DNA of 64,000 nucleotides, from NCBI RefSeq assembly GCF_005938385.1, contig NZ_VCRA01000001.1, positions 124,001-188,000 on the forward strand, in the 5' to 3' direction. Within the stretch, counting starts at the first letter, position 1. Each line of letters begins with the position of its first letter. Below are positions 9,165-18,151 of the stretch, one piece after another. The DNA comes from Paenibacillus mesophilus (GTDB lineage Bacteria > Bacillota > Bacilli > Paenibacillales > NBRC-103111). The notes beneath the pieces are model-generated. The model searched no databases, was not told the DNA's origin, and saw only the letters and a program-made list of their open reading frames with translations. Position numbers and translations under genes: made by a program.

Positions 9165-10523
9165 TTAAGGATTGCCGAGCGTCGTCTTCAACGTCTCCAC
9201 ATCTTTGTTGATCGCCTCTGTCGCTTTGCGAATCGCCGAGTTGACGTCCAGTCCGTTAATGGCTAGGTCGGCCGCCGCTTCCTCCAGCCTTTTGCCGATT
9301 TCCAGCTCATACGGGTGGACATAGTGCTCCTGTAGCGGGTCGCCGACGAATACGTTCTGCACTGTCTTCCCTTTCAGCACCGGAATGTCGAGACCGTATT
9401 CCTTGTTCAGCTCGGGGTTGATGATCGCCGGAACCCGGCCGTTTCTCGCCAAAATGCGCTGCCCGTCGTTCGACAATATTTCCGCGATGACCTGGAACGC
9501 CTCGTCCTTATGCTTGCTCTTGCTGTTGACCGACAGCGAGTGGATTTGCGCTTCCCGCGTCTTGCCGAGCTGATCGCTGAAGTTCGGCGCGGGGGCGATA
9601 TCCCAGTTGAACTCGACGCCCTGCTGGCGCAGTTCCTCCATCGGGCCGACCATGTTGGCGAGCCACGTCACGCGAATCGCGACCTTTTGATCTTTGTAGA
9701 AATCCTCTCTCCCGTAATTCCATTTTTTGTCCGGGGCGACGTAGCCGGGCAGCTCGAATATTTTTTTGTTCAGCTCGAAAATGCGTCTCCAACCGGGCGT
9801 ATCCAGCGCCGCTTTGCCCGTCTCGCGGTCCAAATACGGAAGTCCGAGTCCTTTCGCGAGTCCGGTCAAGTTGTCGACGGAAAGTCCGATGTAGCGGCTG
9901 CCGTTGTCCGTCCGGGTCAGCTTGCGGGCGATGTCGAGTACTTCGTCCCACGTTTGCTGTTTATTCGTCGGATACGGCACGCCGAACTTATCGAAGATAT
10001 CCTTGTTGTAATAAAGGACATGCTGGTTGGCGTTGAACGGAATCGCGAGGATCGCATCGCCTTTGCCTTTCGTAATTTCCTTGATGTAGTCGTACAAAAT
10101 CGGCTTGATCTTGGATTCGTCGAACTTGTGCAGCTTGATCAATCCGCGCAAATCCTCGTACGCGCCGGTGCGGACGATCCTCTGATGGGAAGAAGAGGAC
10201 GAATAAATGATGTCGGGCGTGTACGTCGACAGCACTTCCTCATTCGTCGTTTGCGCGGCGGGTGTGATCCGCTCGATCGTTACGTTCGGGTATTTCGCCT
10301 TGATCGGGGCCGCGATCAGCGTATTGAATTCGACATCCGGAAACGTGCCGCTCGTATTGAAAAAGGTCAGCTTCAACGATTCGTCGCCGAGCTTCTTGTA
10401 GCTCGCGCTCTCTCCGGACTTGCCGTCGGCCGATTTCCCGGCGCTGTCGGCGCCTTCCTTGCTGCAAGCCGCGAGCAGGCTCGTAAGGAGTAGAAAATTT
10501 AATGCCAAAGTAAGCTTCTTCAT
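9165..10523 (-). CDS. Extracellular solute-binding lipoprotein, tandem paralogue
   Basis: A 452-residue lipoprotein (lipobox LLAAC near residue 20) that is clearly a tandem duplicate of the gene at 7675-9015. Whole stretches match, for example the EELRQQGVEFNWDIAP region and the DGQRILARNGRVPA region, while the N-terminal linker and the SSSSSH segment differ. The two proteins may feed the same permeases with slightly different ligands. The gap to its sister is 149 bp. Upstream lies a 373-bp intergenic stretch and then permease genes on the same strand. The start is ATG 10523. Confidence 0.9.
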   Translation of the reverse strand: MKKLTLALNFLLLTSLLAACSKEGADSAGKSADGKSGESASYKKLGDESLKLTFFNTSGTFPDVEFNTLIAAPIKAKYPNVTIERITPAAQTTNEEVLSTYTPDIIYSSSSSHQRIVRTGAYEDLRGLIKLHKFDESKIKPILYDYIKEITKGKGDAILAIPFNANQHVLYYNKDIFDKFGVPYPTNKQQTWDEVLDIARKLTRTDNGSRYIGLSVDNLTGLAKGLGLPYLDRETGKAALDTPGWRRIFELNKKIFELPGYVAPDKKWNYGREDFYKDQKVAIRVTWLANMVGPMEELRQQGVEFNWDIAPAPNFSDQLGKTREAQIHSLSVNSKSKHKDEAFQVIAEILSNDGQRILARNGRVPAIINPELNKEYGLDIPVLKGKTVQNVFVGDPLQEHYVHPYELEIGKRLEEAAADLAINGLDVNSAIRKATEAINKDVETLKTTLGNP

Positions 10524-10896
10524 GAATGAGTCACCGCCTGATTGAGTTTAAAAAGTTGTGTTGCGGCATTCCGCCGATTTCGCCGTTCCTATGCCGGCTA
10601 TCCCCTTCTGTCGCATCGTCCTATCGGGCAGCTTCGCCCTGTACACCTTCGTATCCGGACATCACCTCTTTCAAAAACCAACTTTTCATAGCTCGTTAGT
10701 CAGATTTAAGCCACGAAAAAGGAGCATCCCTTTTGTGAGGGGAAGACGGAGTTTACAGAATTGGCACCCCCTTCGCACCCCGGTCCAATCCTCATAACGT
10801 ACATTTGAACACTATCTGGCGGCCGAACGCGACTTTTCTCGCGGATAAGGTACATTTGAGCACTATCTACTTGGGATCGGCCCGGTTTGACTCCCC
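10524..10896 (-). other. Intergenic stretch with a 19-bp direct repeat
   Basis: No gene is supported here. The sequence GTACATTTGAACACTATCT at 10799-10817 recurs with one mismatch at 10850-10868, a period of 51 bp. It could be a remnant of a dispersed tandem repeat or a pair of protein-binding sites. I found no convincing terminator for the permease gene and no clear promoter for the binding-protein gene. Confidence 0.6.
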
Positions 10897-11865
10897 CTAC
10901 TCCACAAGCCCCGTCCGCTCCACCCCTTCGATGAACCAGCGCTGGGCGAAGAAGTAGACGATCAGCAGCGGGAATATAATCAGAAACGCCGCCGCCATCT
11001 TGATCGACTCCCCGTACACAGTCATCTCTCCCGCTCCGGCTGCCAGCTTCAGCTCGGCCGCGAGCCGAGCCAGCGTAATCGACAGCGGAACGTTCTGGGC
11101 CGTGAACATGAAGATCGACGGAAGATAGAAGTCGTTCCAATTCCAGACGATCGAGAACAGCAGGACGACGACGATCGCCGACTTGGAGAGCGGGAACATA
11201 ACGCGGAAAAACAGCTTCACCCCGTTCGCCCCGTCCATTCGCGCCGCCTCATCCAGCTCCTTCGGAAGGTTCGAATAAAACGAGCGGTAAATGATTACGA
11301 ACATCGCCCCCTTCAGCCCGTGTCCGAACAGCGCAGGGACGACCATCGGCAGCACCGTGTCCATCCAGCCGAACCCTTTGAACAGCATAATCGAAGGCAA
11401 GATGATCACCTGCGGCGGCATGATGAAGGTGAACAGCAGCAGGACGGTCCACAAATTTTTGAGCGGAAAATCGAGACGGGCGAACGCGTACCCGGCTACG
11501 GCGCAAGAAAAAATTTGCAGCACCGACACCGCGGCCGACAGCGACACGCTGATCATAAAGCTTTTCACATAATTCAGCAGCCGGGTCGCTTCCGCCAAAT
11601 GGCCGAAATAAAGCGATTTCGGCACCCAGATGACCGTCGGGTCGAGAATGTTTTTCGCGTCCTTGACCATCGTCGTCACCATGTACAAAATCGGCTTGAT
11701 GTAGATGAACGCCACATTGATCAGGATGACGTACAACAAAATTTTGAACAAAATGCCTTTGTCCATTTCCGCACCGATCACCCGGTATTTCAGAAATTCG
11801 ACCCAGCTCCGGATCGTTTCCTCCGACACCCATCTCGGCCGGCCTGCTCTTTTTTGCGGCAGCAT
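10897..11865 (-). CDS. Carbohydrate ABC importer permease, MalG type (pair 2)
   Basis: A 322-residue inner-membrane permease with about six transmembrane helices. The ATPase-coupling EAA loop is EAARMDGANGVKLFFRVMFP in the C-terminal half. It pairs with the MalF-type permease upstream. I start it at ATG 11865, preceded by GGGGAGG at 8 nt; a longer frame beginning at 11982 is rejected because its extra 39 codons are the reverse strand of repeat copy B and a CTCTCC-type simple repeat. The N-terminus carries an unusually long cytoplasmic segment (about 45 residues) before the first helix. The gap to its partner is 140 bp because of the inserted repeat, whereas such pairs are usually nearly adjacent. 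Confidence 0.9.
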   Translation of the reverse strand: MLPQKRAGRPRWVSEETIRSWVEFLKYRVIGAEMDKGILFKILLYVILINVAFIYIKPILYMVTTMVKDAKNILDPTVIWVPKSLYFGHLAEATRLLNYVKSFMISVSLSAAVSVLQIFSCAVAGYAFARLDFPLKNLWTVLLLFTFIMPPQVIILPSIMLFKGFGWMDTVLPMVVPALFGHGLKGAMFVIIYRSFYSNLPKELDEAARMDGANGVKLFFRVMFPLSKSAIVVVLLFSIVWNWNDFYLPSIFMFTAQNVPLSITLARLAAELKLAAGAGEMTVYGESIKMAAAFLIIFPLLIVYFFAQRWFIEGVERTGLVE

Positions 11866-11875
11866 GGCGGCTTCC

Positions 11876-11902
11876 TCCCCCTCTCTCCCTCTCTCCCTCT
11901 CT
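11876..11902. repeat. Pyrimidine-rich simple repeat
   Basis: Several tandem copies of a CTCTCC-type unit lie directly beside repeat copy B and just upstream of the permease start. On the transcribed strand this is a purine-rich GGGAGAGA tract that ends in the gene's ribosome site. Its length could vary by slippage and so affect translation; this is speculation. Confidence 0.6.
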
Positions 11903-11904
11903 CC

Positions 11905-12008
11905 TAGGAACTTTAACGGAATTACGTTACTGCTCTCTGACGGCCGGACTTGCCGGTCCGCAAAGCCCCGGTCGTAAGTCATGGCGGTAATTCCGTTAAA
12001 GTTCCCTA
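11905..12008. repeat. MITE-like inverted-repeat element, copy B (intercistronic)
   Basis: A 100-bp body (11907-12006) with GGAACTTTAACGG termini, bounded by TA at 11905-11906 and 12007-12008. It is in the same orientation as copy A, with the inner stem CTGACGGCCGG/CCGGTCGT. It lies between the two permease genes of a pair, so it should be transcribed as a long hairpin inside the operon mRNA. The right-hand TA forms the TAG stop of the MalF-type gene. The flanking sequence extends the palindrome to CCTAGG on both sides. Confidence 0.8.
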
Positions 12009-12875
12009 GGCCCGGCTTCCGGCGAGCGCCTTATCGACCCGACTGTACAGCAGCAGCGTAAGCCCGACGAACAGCAAAATGATGCTGAAATAAATCCACG
12101 CCAGCGCGCTCGAGCTGCCGTAATTCGTCGTATTGACTTTGCTCACGATCGGATTGGACGGAAACGTGAACAAATCGACTACCGTATACATCAGGTTCAG
12201 GAAAATATACGGAACGAGACCCGGCAGCGTAATTTTCCAGAACGTGTTCCACGGCGTGGCGCCGTCGATCCGGGCCGCTTCGTACATCGAGGCGGACAAA
12301 GTTTGCCTTCCCGCCAGAAAAATCAGAATTTGCACGCCCGAATACCAGAGCACGAGTACGAAAGAACCCAATACGGTCTGGATCGGCTTCGCCCACGAAG
12401 CCGGCACGTAGTCCTGCAAGTACGCGTCGATTTTCAGCGCCTCCATAATGAGAAGCGAGCCTTCGCCCTGGTTGATGAACTCTTGGACGATCTGGCCGGA
12501 AGAGAAGATGACGGGCAGGAAGAAGATGACGCGGAACATCGTTCGTGCCCGAAACCGGATATGGAGCAGAATCGCCACCAGAAGCGAGAATACGAGAATG
12601 ATCGGGATCATCATCGCCGACTCCCTTAGAAACGGGATCAAGTCGTTGTACAGCAGGCTGCCGTTCGAGACGAGAATTTCTTTGTAGTTTTTGAAGCCCA
12701 CGTACGTATAGACGACCGAATTGACGGTAATCCTCACCTGGAAAAAGCTCATGTACAGCGAATAGCCGAGCGGATAAGCGACGAAGGCAAAGAAGCCGAA
12801 AATCCATGGCGCGATGAACAGGGAGCCTTCCAGCTTGCGGAGCGTGGTCGTACTGAATCTCTCGCTTAGTTTCAT
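12006..12875 (-). CDS. Carbohydrate ABC importer permease, MalF type (pair 2)
   Basis: A 289-residue membrane permease with about six helices and the EAA loop EAARIDGATPWNTFWKITLP. The N-terminus, with LEGSLFIAPWIFGFFAF, is typical of UgpA/LplB-type permeases. Its ATG overlaps the stop of the DUF5696 gene (ATGA), so the two are translationally coupled. The TAG stop lies in the edge of repeat copy B. Together with the gene at 10897 it forms the second permease pair in this cluster; the ATPase at 22057 probably energises both pairs. Confidence 0.9.
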   Translation of the reverse strand: MKLSERFSTTTLRKLEGSLFIAPWIFGFFAFVAYPLGYSLYMSFFQVRITVNSVVYTYVGFKNYKEILVSNGSLLYNDLIPFLRESAMMIPIILVFSLLVAILLHIRFRARTMFRVIFFLPVIFSSGQIVQEFINQGEGSLLIMEALKIDAYLQDYVPASWAKPIQTVLGSFVLVLWYSGVQILIFLAGRQTLSASMYEAARIDGATPWNTFWKITLPGLVPYIFLNLMYTVVDLFTFPSNPIVSKVNTTNYGSSSALAWIYFSIILLFVGLTLLLYSRVDKALAGSRA

Positions 12876-15142
12876 GGTGCAGCCACTCCCTTGACGACTA
12901 TGAAATCTTGGCCGGGCACCCGCAGCGAATCTTTGACGTACTCCGCGACGTTATAGTTAACGATGATCCGATAGTTGCCCTCGTATACCGTTTCCTTCAC
13001 GTTCGGAGCGAGAGTGCGGTGTCCCGTAATCGCCTTATCCTGCACCTGCGAGAGCGCCTCGCTGCTTCTCCGGTATTCCTCCGCCAGACTGCCGAGCCAA
13101 TCTTTGTAGTTCAAGCTATAGTGCCACACCGAGTAAGCGTTCTTCAGCTTATCCGACGACGAGCCCGTGAACACATAGGTCGGGTAAGCTCCGTATTCGA
13201 TGCTGCGCAAAAATTCGGCGTGGGACTCGTTGCGCATATTAGACCAATTCGACGTATAGCCGACCAGGCCGTGCAGGACGATTTGTGCGAAAGGCACCGC
13301 TTCGTCGACGAAAATATCGTACGAGTAATCGTCGGCCAACCGCGGAATATGGTTTACCTGATCGAAGGCGAATGCATTCGCATTGTTCGCCGCCACCGAG
13401 CCGAGTGCTTCTTTCGTTTGCCGGAAAACGTCCCGCTGGATGCCGATCGAGTCGCCCCGGCTGGCCGGATAGCGGCCGTTGTAGTCCGTGCTCAGCAGCC
13501 GGCCGATGCCGTCCTCGAAATAAATGCCATCCGCGCCGAGGCTTTTGTACCGGGACAAGTCGGATTCGATTCTCTTGCGGTAAAATCCCGGGCTTACCAG
13601 CGCGGCCGGGTCCTGCTTATGGTTCACGTTCGCCTCCAGCACGTTCCCCGCCAAATCCCGCAAGCCGTCGCGTCTCGGCCAGAAGCCGTCGCCGTCCGTA
13701 TTGACCGTATAATTCGCCGTCAAATAGACGGGAATGCGGAGCGAATGGGCGAAGTCGATAAAAGCTTTCATCCCCCGGTTGCCGCCGAGCTTCGAATCTA
13801 CCGGGAAATAGTTCCCGTGGGTGCTGTAGCCGTCCTCCTGCCACCCGGCATAATGAACGGTCATGTTGCGGATGCCGAGGTCGTAAACGTCCTGTACGAG
13901 ACGGATCGCATCGGACGTCGTCGTCGCCGTTTGATATTTATCCAGCATCAGCCCTTTCTCGATATCGCCACCGATTATATCGAGATACAGCGGAATGCCG
14001 TCCTTGGACGGCTGCAGCGGCTTCACCTTCAACTCGTCGGTCAAATACGAGCGGTAGACGGAAGCCATGCCGACGTAGTCGCTAGCCTTCGGACTCAGCA
14101 CGTAATAGCGGACCGTCCTGCGGGGGACTACGAATTTGTCGGCGCCGTACGTATAGAAGCCTTCGTTGGTGCTTTTGCTGATGCTTTGAAAAAAACGTTT
14201 GCGGTATTGCCATTCCGCCGTCACCCAGTTGGAGATGCCGACCGAGCCGGACGGAGCCACGTATACGTTGGCCGTCTCCGCGCCTTCGGTTACGACGGCC
14301 GCGAACCCTTGGCCGCCCGACTTCAGTCCGAATACCGGAAGCGTCACCGGCTGCCTCCCCGTGTTCTCGCTGTAGAAGGAGCCGTCGCTGCCGTAGATGC
14401 TCTCGTTGTACGTAAGCTGCGGCATGATCCGGTCCTGCTTGAAGCGGATGAGCGCTCCCGACCCGTCTGGGATGAAAATATAGCCGTCCTGACCGTAAGA
14501 GGGCTGGCTGCCGAACATCGGATAAAGCTTGGCGTTCAGCAGGCTGAAGGCGCCGCCCTCGACGATGCCGCCGTCCAGTATCGTCGCTTCCACGTACCGG
14601 TCTTTCAGAGCGACCTCGACCGGGATTTTAAACTGGCCTTTGCCGAACACGAACGTCGCCTTGAAGCCCGCGGGCGTCGTCTGGAACTGCTCCAAGTAGC
14701 CGTCCTCCCCGATCAGGCCGACCGTCTTCGTCGCCGATTTGTAGTTGGAAATATTGGCGTATTCCACGATGATCGGAGACAGCAAATTGTTTTTCCAGCC
14801 TGCGGGCAGCGTCTCCCCGGACCAGTACGCCGGGTCCGGATAAGAGCGCAGCACGTACCCCGTCGACTTGTCGACGACTTGGAAATGTCCGGTCACGCTG
14901 TCGGCGAGCAGCTTCAACGACGCCGTTTCGGCAACCTGCTTGAACCGCTCCTCCGAAGGCAGCTGCGGGGGCAGCAGCGTGCTGCCCGGACTCGCGAACG
15001 AACTCCCCGTTTGCGCCGTTTTTCTCAGCGTCGACGCCTGCTTCTGCCAGCTCCATATTTGCAGCCCCAGCCACAAGGTGGCGGCCAGCACGACCGCGGC
15101 GGCCGATAGCGTAAAGATAAGACGTAATTTTGTTCCGGTCAC
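12872..15142 (-). CDS. DUF5696 family protein, membrane-anchored, possible glycosidase-like barrel
   Basis: A 756-residue protein with an N-terminal membrane anchor (residues 8-30) and the rest predicted outside the cell. I recognise it as DUF5696, a family without a known function. The N-terminal half looks like a beta-sandwich (GQDGYIFIPDGSGALIRF near 220). From about residue 390 it looks like a TIM barrel: YLDIIGGDIEKG, a GIRNMTVHYAGWQEDG segment, YLTANYTVNTDGDG and, near 560, LGADGIYFEDG. The last places acidic residues at a strand end as in retaining glycosidases such as GH101-type enzymes; that link is my inference. It begins with GTG overlapping the upstream TGA (GTGA) and its stop overlaps the next ATG. 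It is therefore tightly coupled between the Yip1 protein and permease pair 2. Confidence 0.8.
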   Translation of the reverse strand: MTGTKLRLIFTLSAAAVVLAATLWLGLQIWSWQKQASTLRKTAQTGSSFASPGSTLLPPQLPSEERFKQVAETASLKLLADSVTGHFQVVDKSTGYVLRSYPDPAYWSGETLPAGWKNNLLSPIIVEYANISNYKSATKTVGLIGEDGYLEQFQTTPAGFKATFVFGKGQFKIPVEVALKDRYVEATILDGGIVEGGAFSLLNAKLYPMFGSQPSYGQDGYIFIPDGSGALIRFKQDRIMPQLTYNESIYGSDGSFYSENTGRQPVTLPVFGLKSGGQGFAAVVTEGAETANVYVAPSGSVGISNWVTAEWQYRKRFFQSISKSTNEGFYTYGADKFVVPRRTVRYYVLSPKASDYVGMASVYRSYLTDELKVKPLQPSKDGIPLYLDIIGGDIEKGLMLDKYQTATTTSDAIRLVQDVYDLGIRNMTVHYAGWQEDGYSTHGNYFPVDSKLGGNRGMKAFIDFAHSLRIPVYLTANYTVNTDGDGFWPRRDGLRDLAGNVLEANVNHKQDPAALVSPGFYRKRIESDLSRYKSLGADGIYFEDGIGRLLSTDYNGRYPASRGDSIGIQRDVFRQTKEALGSVAANNANAFAFDQVNHIPRLADDYSYDIFVDEAVPFAQIVLHGLVGYTSNWSNMRNESHAEFLRSIEYGAYPTYVFTGSSSDKLKNAYSVWHYSLNYKDWLGSLAEEYRRSSEALSQVQDKAITGHRTLAPNVKETVYEGNYRIIVNYNVAEYVKDSLRVPGQDFIVVKGVAAP

Positions 15143-17280
15143 CGGATCACCACCTCCTGGTACAAGGAATAGACGAAGCCGACCAATTCGCCGCTCAGAC
15201 TGATGAAAATAAAGACAAGCGCGCCCATGACCGCGAGCGACAAAAGCGAGAACACGATATTCAGAGCCGCTTCCCCGACGCTGTAATTTTGAATGCCCTG
15301 CACCATCCAGAAAAACAGCAGAGCGGTCCAGCCGATCAAGCCGAGCTGCAGAAAGCCGAATATGGATTGCTCGCTCAAGGTGAACAGATGGGAAAGCAGC
15401 GTGAGCGGAACACCGACGAGAATGAGCGGAAACAATGCATACGCGCTGCCGTTAAATACATCCGCGAGCCGCCCTTCCCCCCGCATCAGCGAGCTGACGA
15501 GAAAGTTCGAGACGACCCAGCCGAACCACAGCACGATAAACTGGACGAGCAGCGGCCCGAGCTTGACGCCGGTATAGACGGCCGGATTGAACACGAAGCT
15601 CGTATCGGCTTTCACGAACGAGAATGACGCAGCCGCAAGGACGCCGATAATGAGACTGCTGGCGAAGCCCGCCTTATTCTCGTGACGGATCGCATGGAAG
15701 CCGTCTATCGGGTGCTTGATCAAATACCCCGCGTGCTTCAGCTGCAGCAGCAGCTTCCGCCGCGAGCGGAGCCGCTCGCTCAGTTTGCCGCGCCATGGCG
15801 ATTTGCGCGTTAGCCGTTCCGTCAAGAAGCCAAGCAGGACGGCGGCCGCCACGATATTCATCAGCAGCGCGAAATGATTCTGGAACCAGAGCAGCCGCGT
15901 TTGCCAGAATGAGTCCGAATATCCCTGGCCCACTCCCGCCTGGAGGAACAGCCGCTCGGCTTCCTCGAACTGCTCTTTCTTGAAGGCCGCTTTGGCGAGA
16001 CCGATCAAAGCTGGCGTATAGAAAGCGTTGATGCGGGCGACCTCTTTCCATAGCGGCTCGCTTTCCTCGTACCGCCCCTCTTGGGTTAGCTTGTTGGCCT
16101 TATGGACGAGCGCCCCGAACTCGGTAGGCTTGAACCGCTGAATGAGCTGGTTGACGTTGTCCAGCACGAGCAGATCGCCATTCGAGGTCGTTCCGATCGC
16201 CGAGGCGGTTTTGACGAGTCCGAGCTTCGAAGTCGCCGCGATTTCCCGGCCTCCCCAGAAAAACAGCAGGTTGCCGTTCTCGTCGTATTGGCTGATCGTC
16301 CCAAGCAGAGCGTCGACGACCGTCATATTGCCGTCCGCATCGACCGCGATATCCTGCAGCTGCGGAACCGACTTTTCGGCCCACCAGGCGGTTTCCCCGT
16401 AGCTCGCGTCTTTCGCCGCGATAAATTCCCCTCTCGTCTCGAGCTGGTTCAAGCCCGCGATGTTCAGCTTCTTGATCTGATCGGTCTGAATCTCCTTCGT
16501 TACCGTATAAATGAACCCGTTCCGGTCGATCGCCGTATTGACGATCGCGCCCGGCAGCTTGCTCAGCTCTCTCCGGTACATTTCGCGGGTATAGAACAGC
16601 CGCTTGAACGAGTCGAACAGCGAGAACGCCACTTTGTTCGCCCCGAAGAAGTTTTGAAAGCTTCCTTCGGGATCGAGCTGGAGCAGCCCTTGAAAAGCGC
16701 CCAGCGTCGTAATGTACAGAAAGCCGCGCTTATCGACGACCAGCTTCGTCGGCTCGTATTTGAACGAAGCCGGCAAATAGGGGGATTGCGGCCGTTTGTA
16801 CTCGCGCAGCAGCGCCCCTTCGCGATCCAGCTTCACTACCCGCTGGTTGCCGGTATCGGCTACATACACGTTCCCATCCGGATCGACGAACACCCCGTTT
16901 GGACGGTTCAGCGGACTTCCTTTCCCATCGAACGCCCGCACGAAACGGCCTTGTTCGTCCAGATGGATGATACGGTTGTTGCCCGTGTCGGCAATGTACA
17001 GATGGTCCCGTGCGTCGACGAACAGATCCTGCGGCTGGTTCAGCGTTGCGGCGAAAGATGCATCCCGGGCCGCCGCGTTCCCGTCCGCCCCCGCCAGGTC
17101 GCGACCGATAACGTCGGACGGCTTGTATGCGGCTTGAATTTGCACCAGCTGTCCGTAGGCATCCTTGTAATAAGTCGTGTAGGGCGTATACGCGCTTGCC
17201 CCGGGAAGACCGAACCCTCCCGCGAGCAGCGACGCCAGCAACAGCAGTATGGTCGGACGAAGCCATCGCCGCCTGTTCAT
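15139..17280 (-). CDS. NHL beta-propeller, TPR and Yip1 domain membrane protein
   Basis: A 713-residue protein with an unusual domain order. A signal peptide (ending near ASA, residue 30) is followed by NHL repeats to about 390, with NQPQDLFVDARDHLYIADTG and NRPNGVFVDPDGNVYVADTG as clear units. A short TPR-like helical region follows (about 385-450), then a transmembrane helix near 470 and a C-terminal Yip1 domain with about five helices (about 525-713). The propeller should face outward. I start at ATG 17280, preceded by GGAGGAACC; the longer frame has no site. The gene sits between permease pair 1 and the DUF5696 gene. A role as a surface receptor or scaffold of the importer is an inference. 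Confidence 0.82.
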   Translation of the reverse strand: MNRRRWLRPTILLLLASLLAGGFGLPGASAYTPYTTYYKDAYGQLVQIQAAYKPSDVIGRDLAGADGNAAARDASFAATLNQPQDLFVDARDHLYIADTGNNRIIHLDEQGRFVRAFDGKGSPLNRPNGVFVDPDGNVYVADTGNQRVVKLDREGALLREYKRPQSPYLPASFKYEPTKLVVDKRGFLYITTLGAFQGLLQLDPEGSFQNFFGANKVAFSLFDSFKRLFYTREMYRRELSKLPGAIVNTAIDRNGFIYTVTKEIQTDQIKKLNIAGLNQLETRGEFIAAKDASYGETAWWAEKSVPQLQDIAVDADGNMTVVDALLGTISQYDENGNLLFFWGGREIAATSKLGLVKTASAIGTTSNGDLLVLDNVNQLIQRFKPTEFGALVHKANKLTQEGRYEESEPLWKEVARINAFYTPALIGLAKAAFKKEQFEEAERLFLQAGVGQGYSDSFWQTRLLWFQNHFALLMNIVAAAVLLGFLTERLTRKSPWRGKLSERLRSRRKLLLQLKHAGYLIKHPIDGFHAIRHENKAGFASSLIIGVLAAASFSFVKADTSFVFNPAVYTGVKLGPLLVQFIVLWFGWVVSNFLVSSLMRGEGRLADVFNGSAYALFPLILVGVPLTLLSHLFTLSEQSIFGFLQLGLIGWTALLFFWMVQGIQNYSVGEAALNIVFSLLSLAVMGALVFIFISLSGELVGFVYSLYQEVVIR

Positions 17281-17300
17281 TGATGGTTCCTCCCCCCGAA

Positions 17301-18149
17301 TCATTTAATACCGGAATGCGCCATCGTATCGATGACTTTCCGTTGCAGGACGACGAAGAAAATCAGGTTCGGCACCAAAATGATCAGCGCCGCGACGGCA
17401 GCGGCTCCTTGGCGCGCGACGTTGTTGGCCAAATTGTTCGTCAGCGTCGACAGGAAGAACGGGAACGTCTTCATCTCGTCATCCTGCATGAACAACGTCG
17501 ACGTCTCCAAATTGCTCCAAGAGCCTTGGAACGAAAGGATCGCGACGGTTGCGACGGCGGGCATGCAGATCGGCACGACGATGCGCAAAAACACGATGAA
17601 TTCGTTCGCCCCGTCCAGCCTGACCGATTCCAGCAGGGCGTTCGGAATTTGCTCCATAAACTGCTTGAGCAGGAACACGCCGACCGGAAGGGCGAGCATC
17701 GGCAAAATATGGCCCGGGTACGTATTCAGCAGGCCGAGGCCGCTGACGACGAGGTAACGCGGAATTTGCACGACTTCCGGGGCGAACATGAGCATGAGCA
17801 CGATCGTCGAGAAGATGAAGGCGCGTCCGGGAAACTCGTGCTTCGCCAGCGCATAGGCGCACAAGGCGCTTACCGTCGTAGTCAGCACGACCGTAACGAG
17901 CGAAATGATCAAGCTGTTGAACAAATACCGGGACAGCGGAATGATCGAATTCGACGTCACCCACAGCAGCTCGATAAAGTTCTGGATCGTCGGCTCCCTC
18001 ACGAGAAAGTTCGGCGGATAGACGAACAGCTCGTGGTACGGCTTGAACGCGTGATTGAAAATATATACGATCGGCGCAAGCATCAGAGCGGAGAAAAGCA
18101 GCATGAGCACGGCGAGCGCGATCCGGGATATTTTGTATTTTCTGGCCAT
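17301..18149 (-). CDS. Carbohydrate ABC importer permease, MalG type (pair 1)
   Basis: A 282-residue, six-helix permease. The coupling loop is SVRLDGANEFIVFLRIVVP, an EAA loop in which the first alanines are replaced by SV. It begins 2 bp after the stop of its MalF-type partner, and the Yip1 protein gene starts 20 bp after its own stop. Length and helix pattern are normal. It probably forms a heterodimer with the product of 18152-19048, serving the large binding protein encoded at 19038. Confidence 0.9.
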   Translation of the reverse strand: MARKYKISRIALAVLMLLFSALMLAPIVYIFNHAFKPYHELFVYPPNFLVREPTIQNFIELLWVTSNSIIPLSRYLFNSLIISLVTVVLTTTVSALCAYALAKHEFPGRAFIFSTIVLMLMFAPEVVQIPRYLVVSGLGLLNTYPGHILPMLALPVGVFLLKQFMEQIPNALLESVRLDGANEFIVFLRIVVPICMPAVATVAILSFQGSWSNLETSTLFMQDDEMKTFPFFLSTLTNNLANNVARQGAAAVAALIILVPNLIFFVVLQRKVIDTMAHSGIK

Positions 18150-18151
18150 GC

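Noticed and set aside
11866..11982. N-terminal extension of the MalG-type permease
   Set aside because: The extra codons come from repeat copy B and a simple repeat; ATG 11865 has a strong ribosome site.
12908..15109. 733-codon plus-strand open frame
   Set aside because: It is the complement of the DUF5696 gene. It is arginine-rich with no family motif and no ribosome site; long antisense frames are common in GC-rich DNA.
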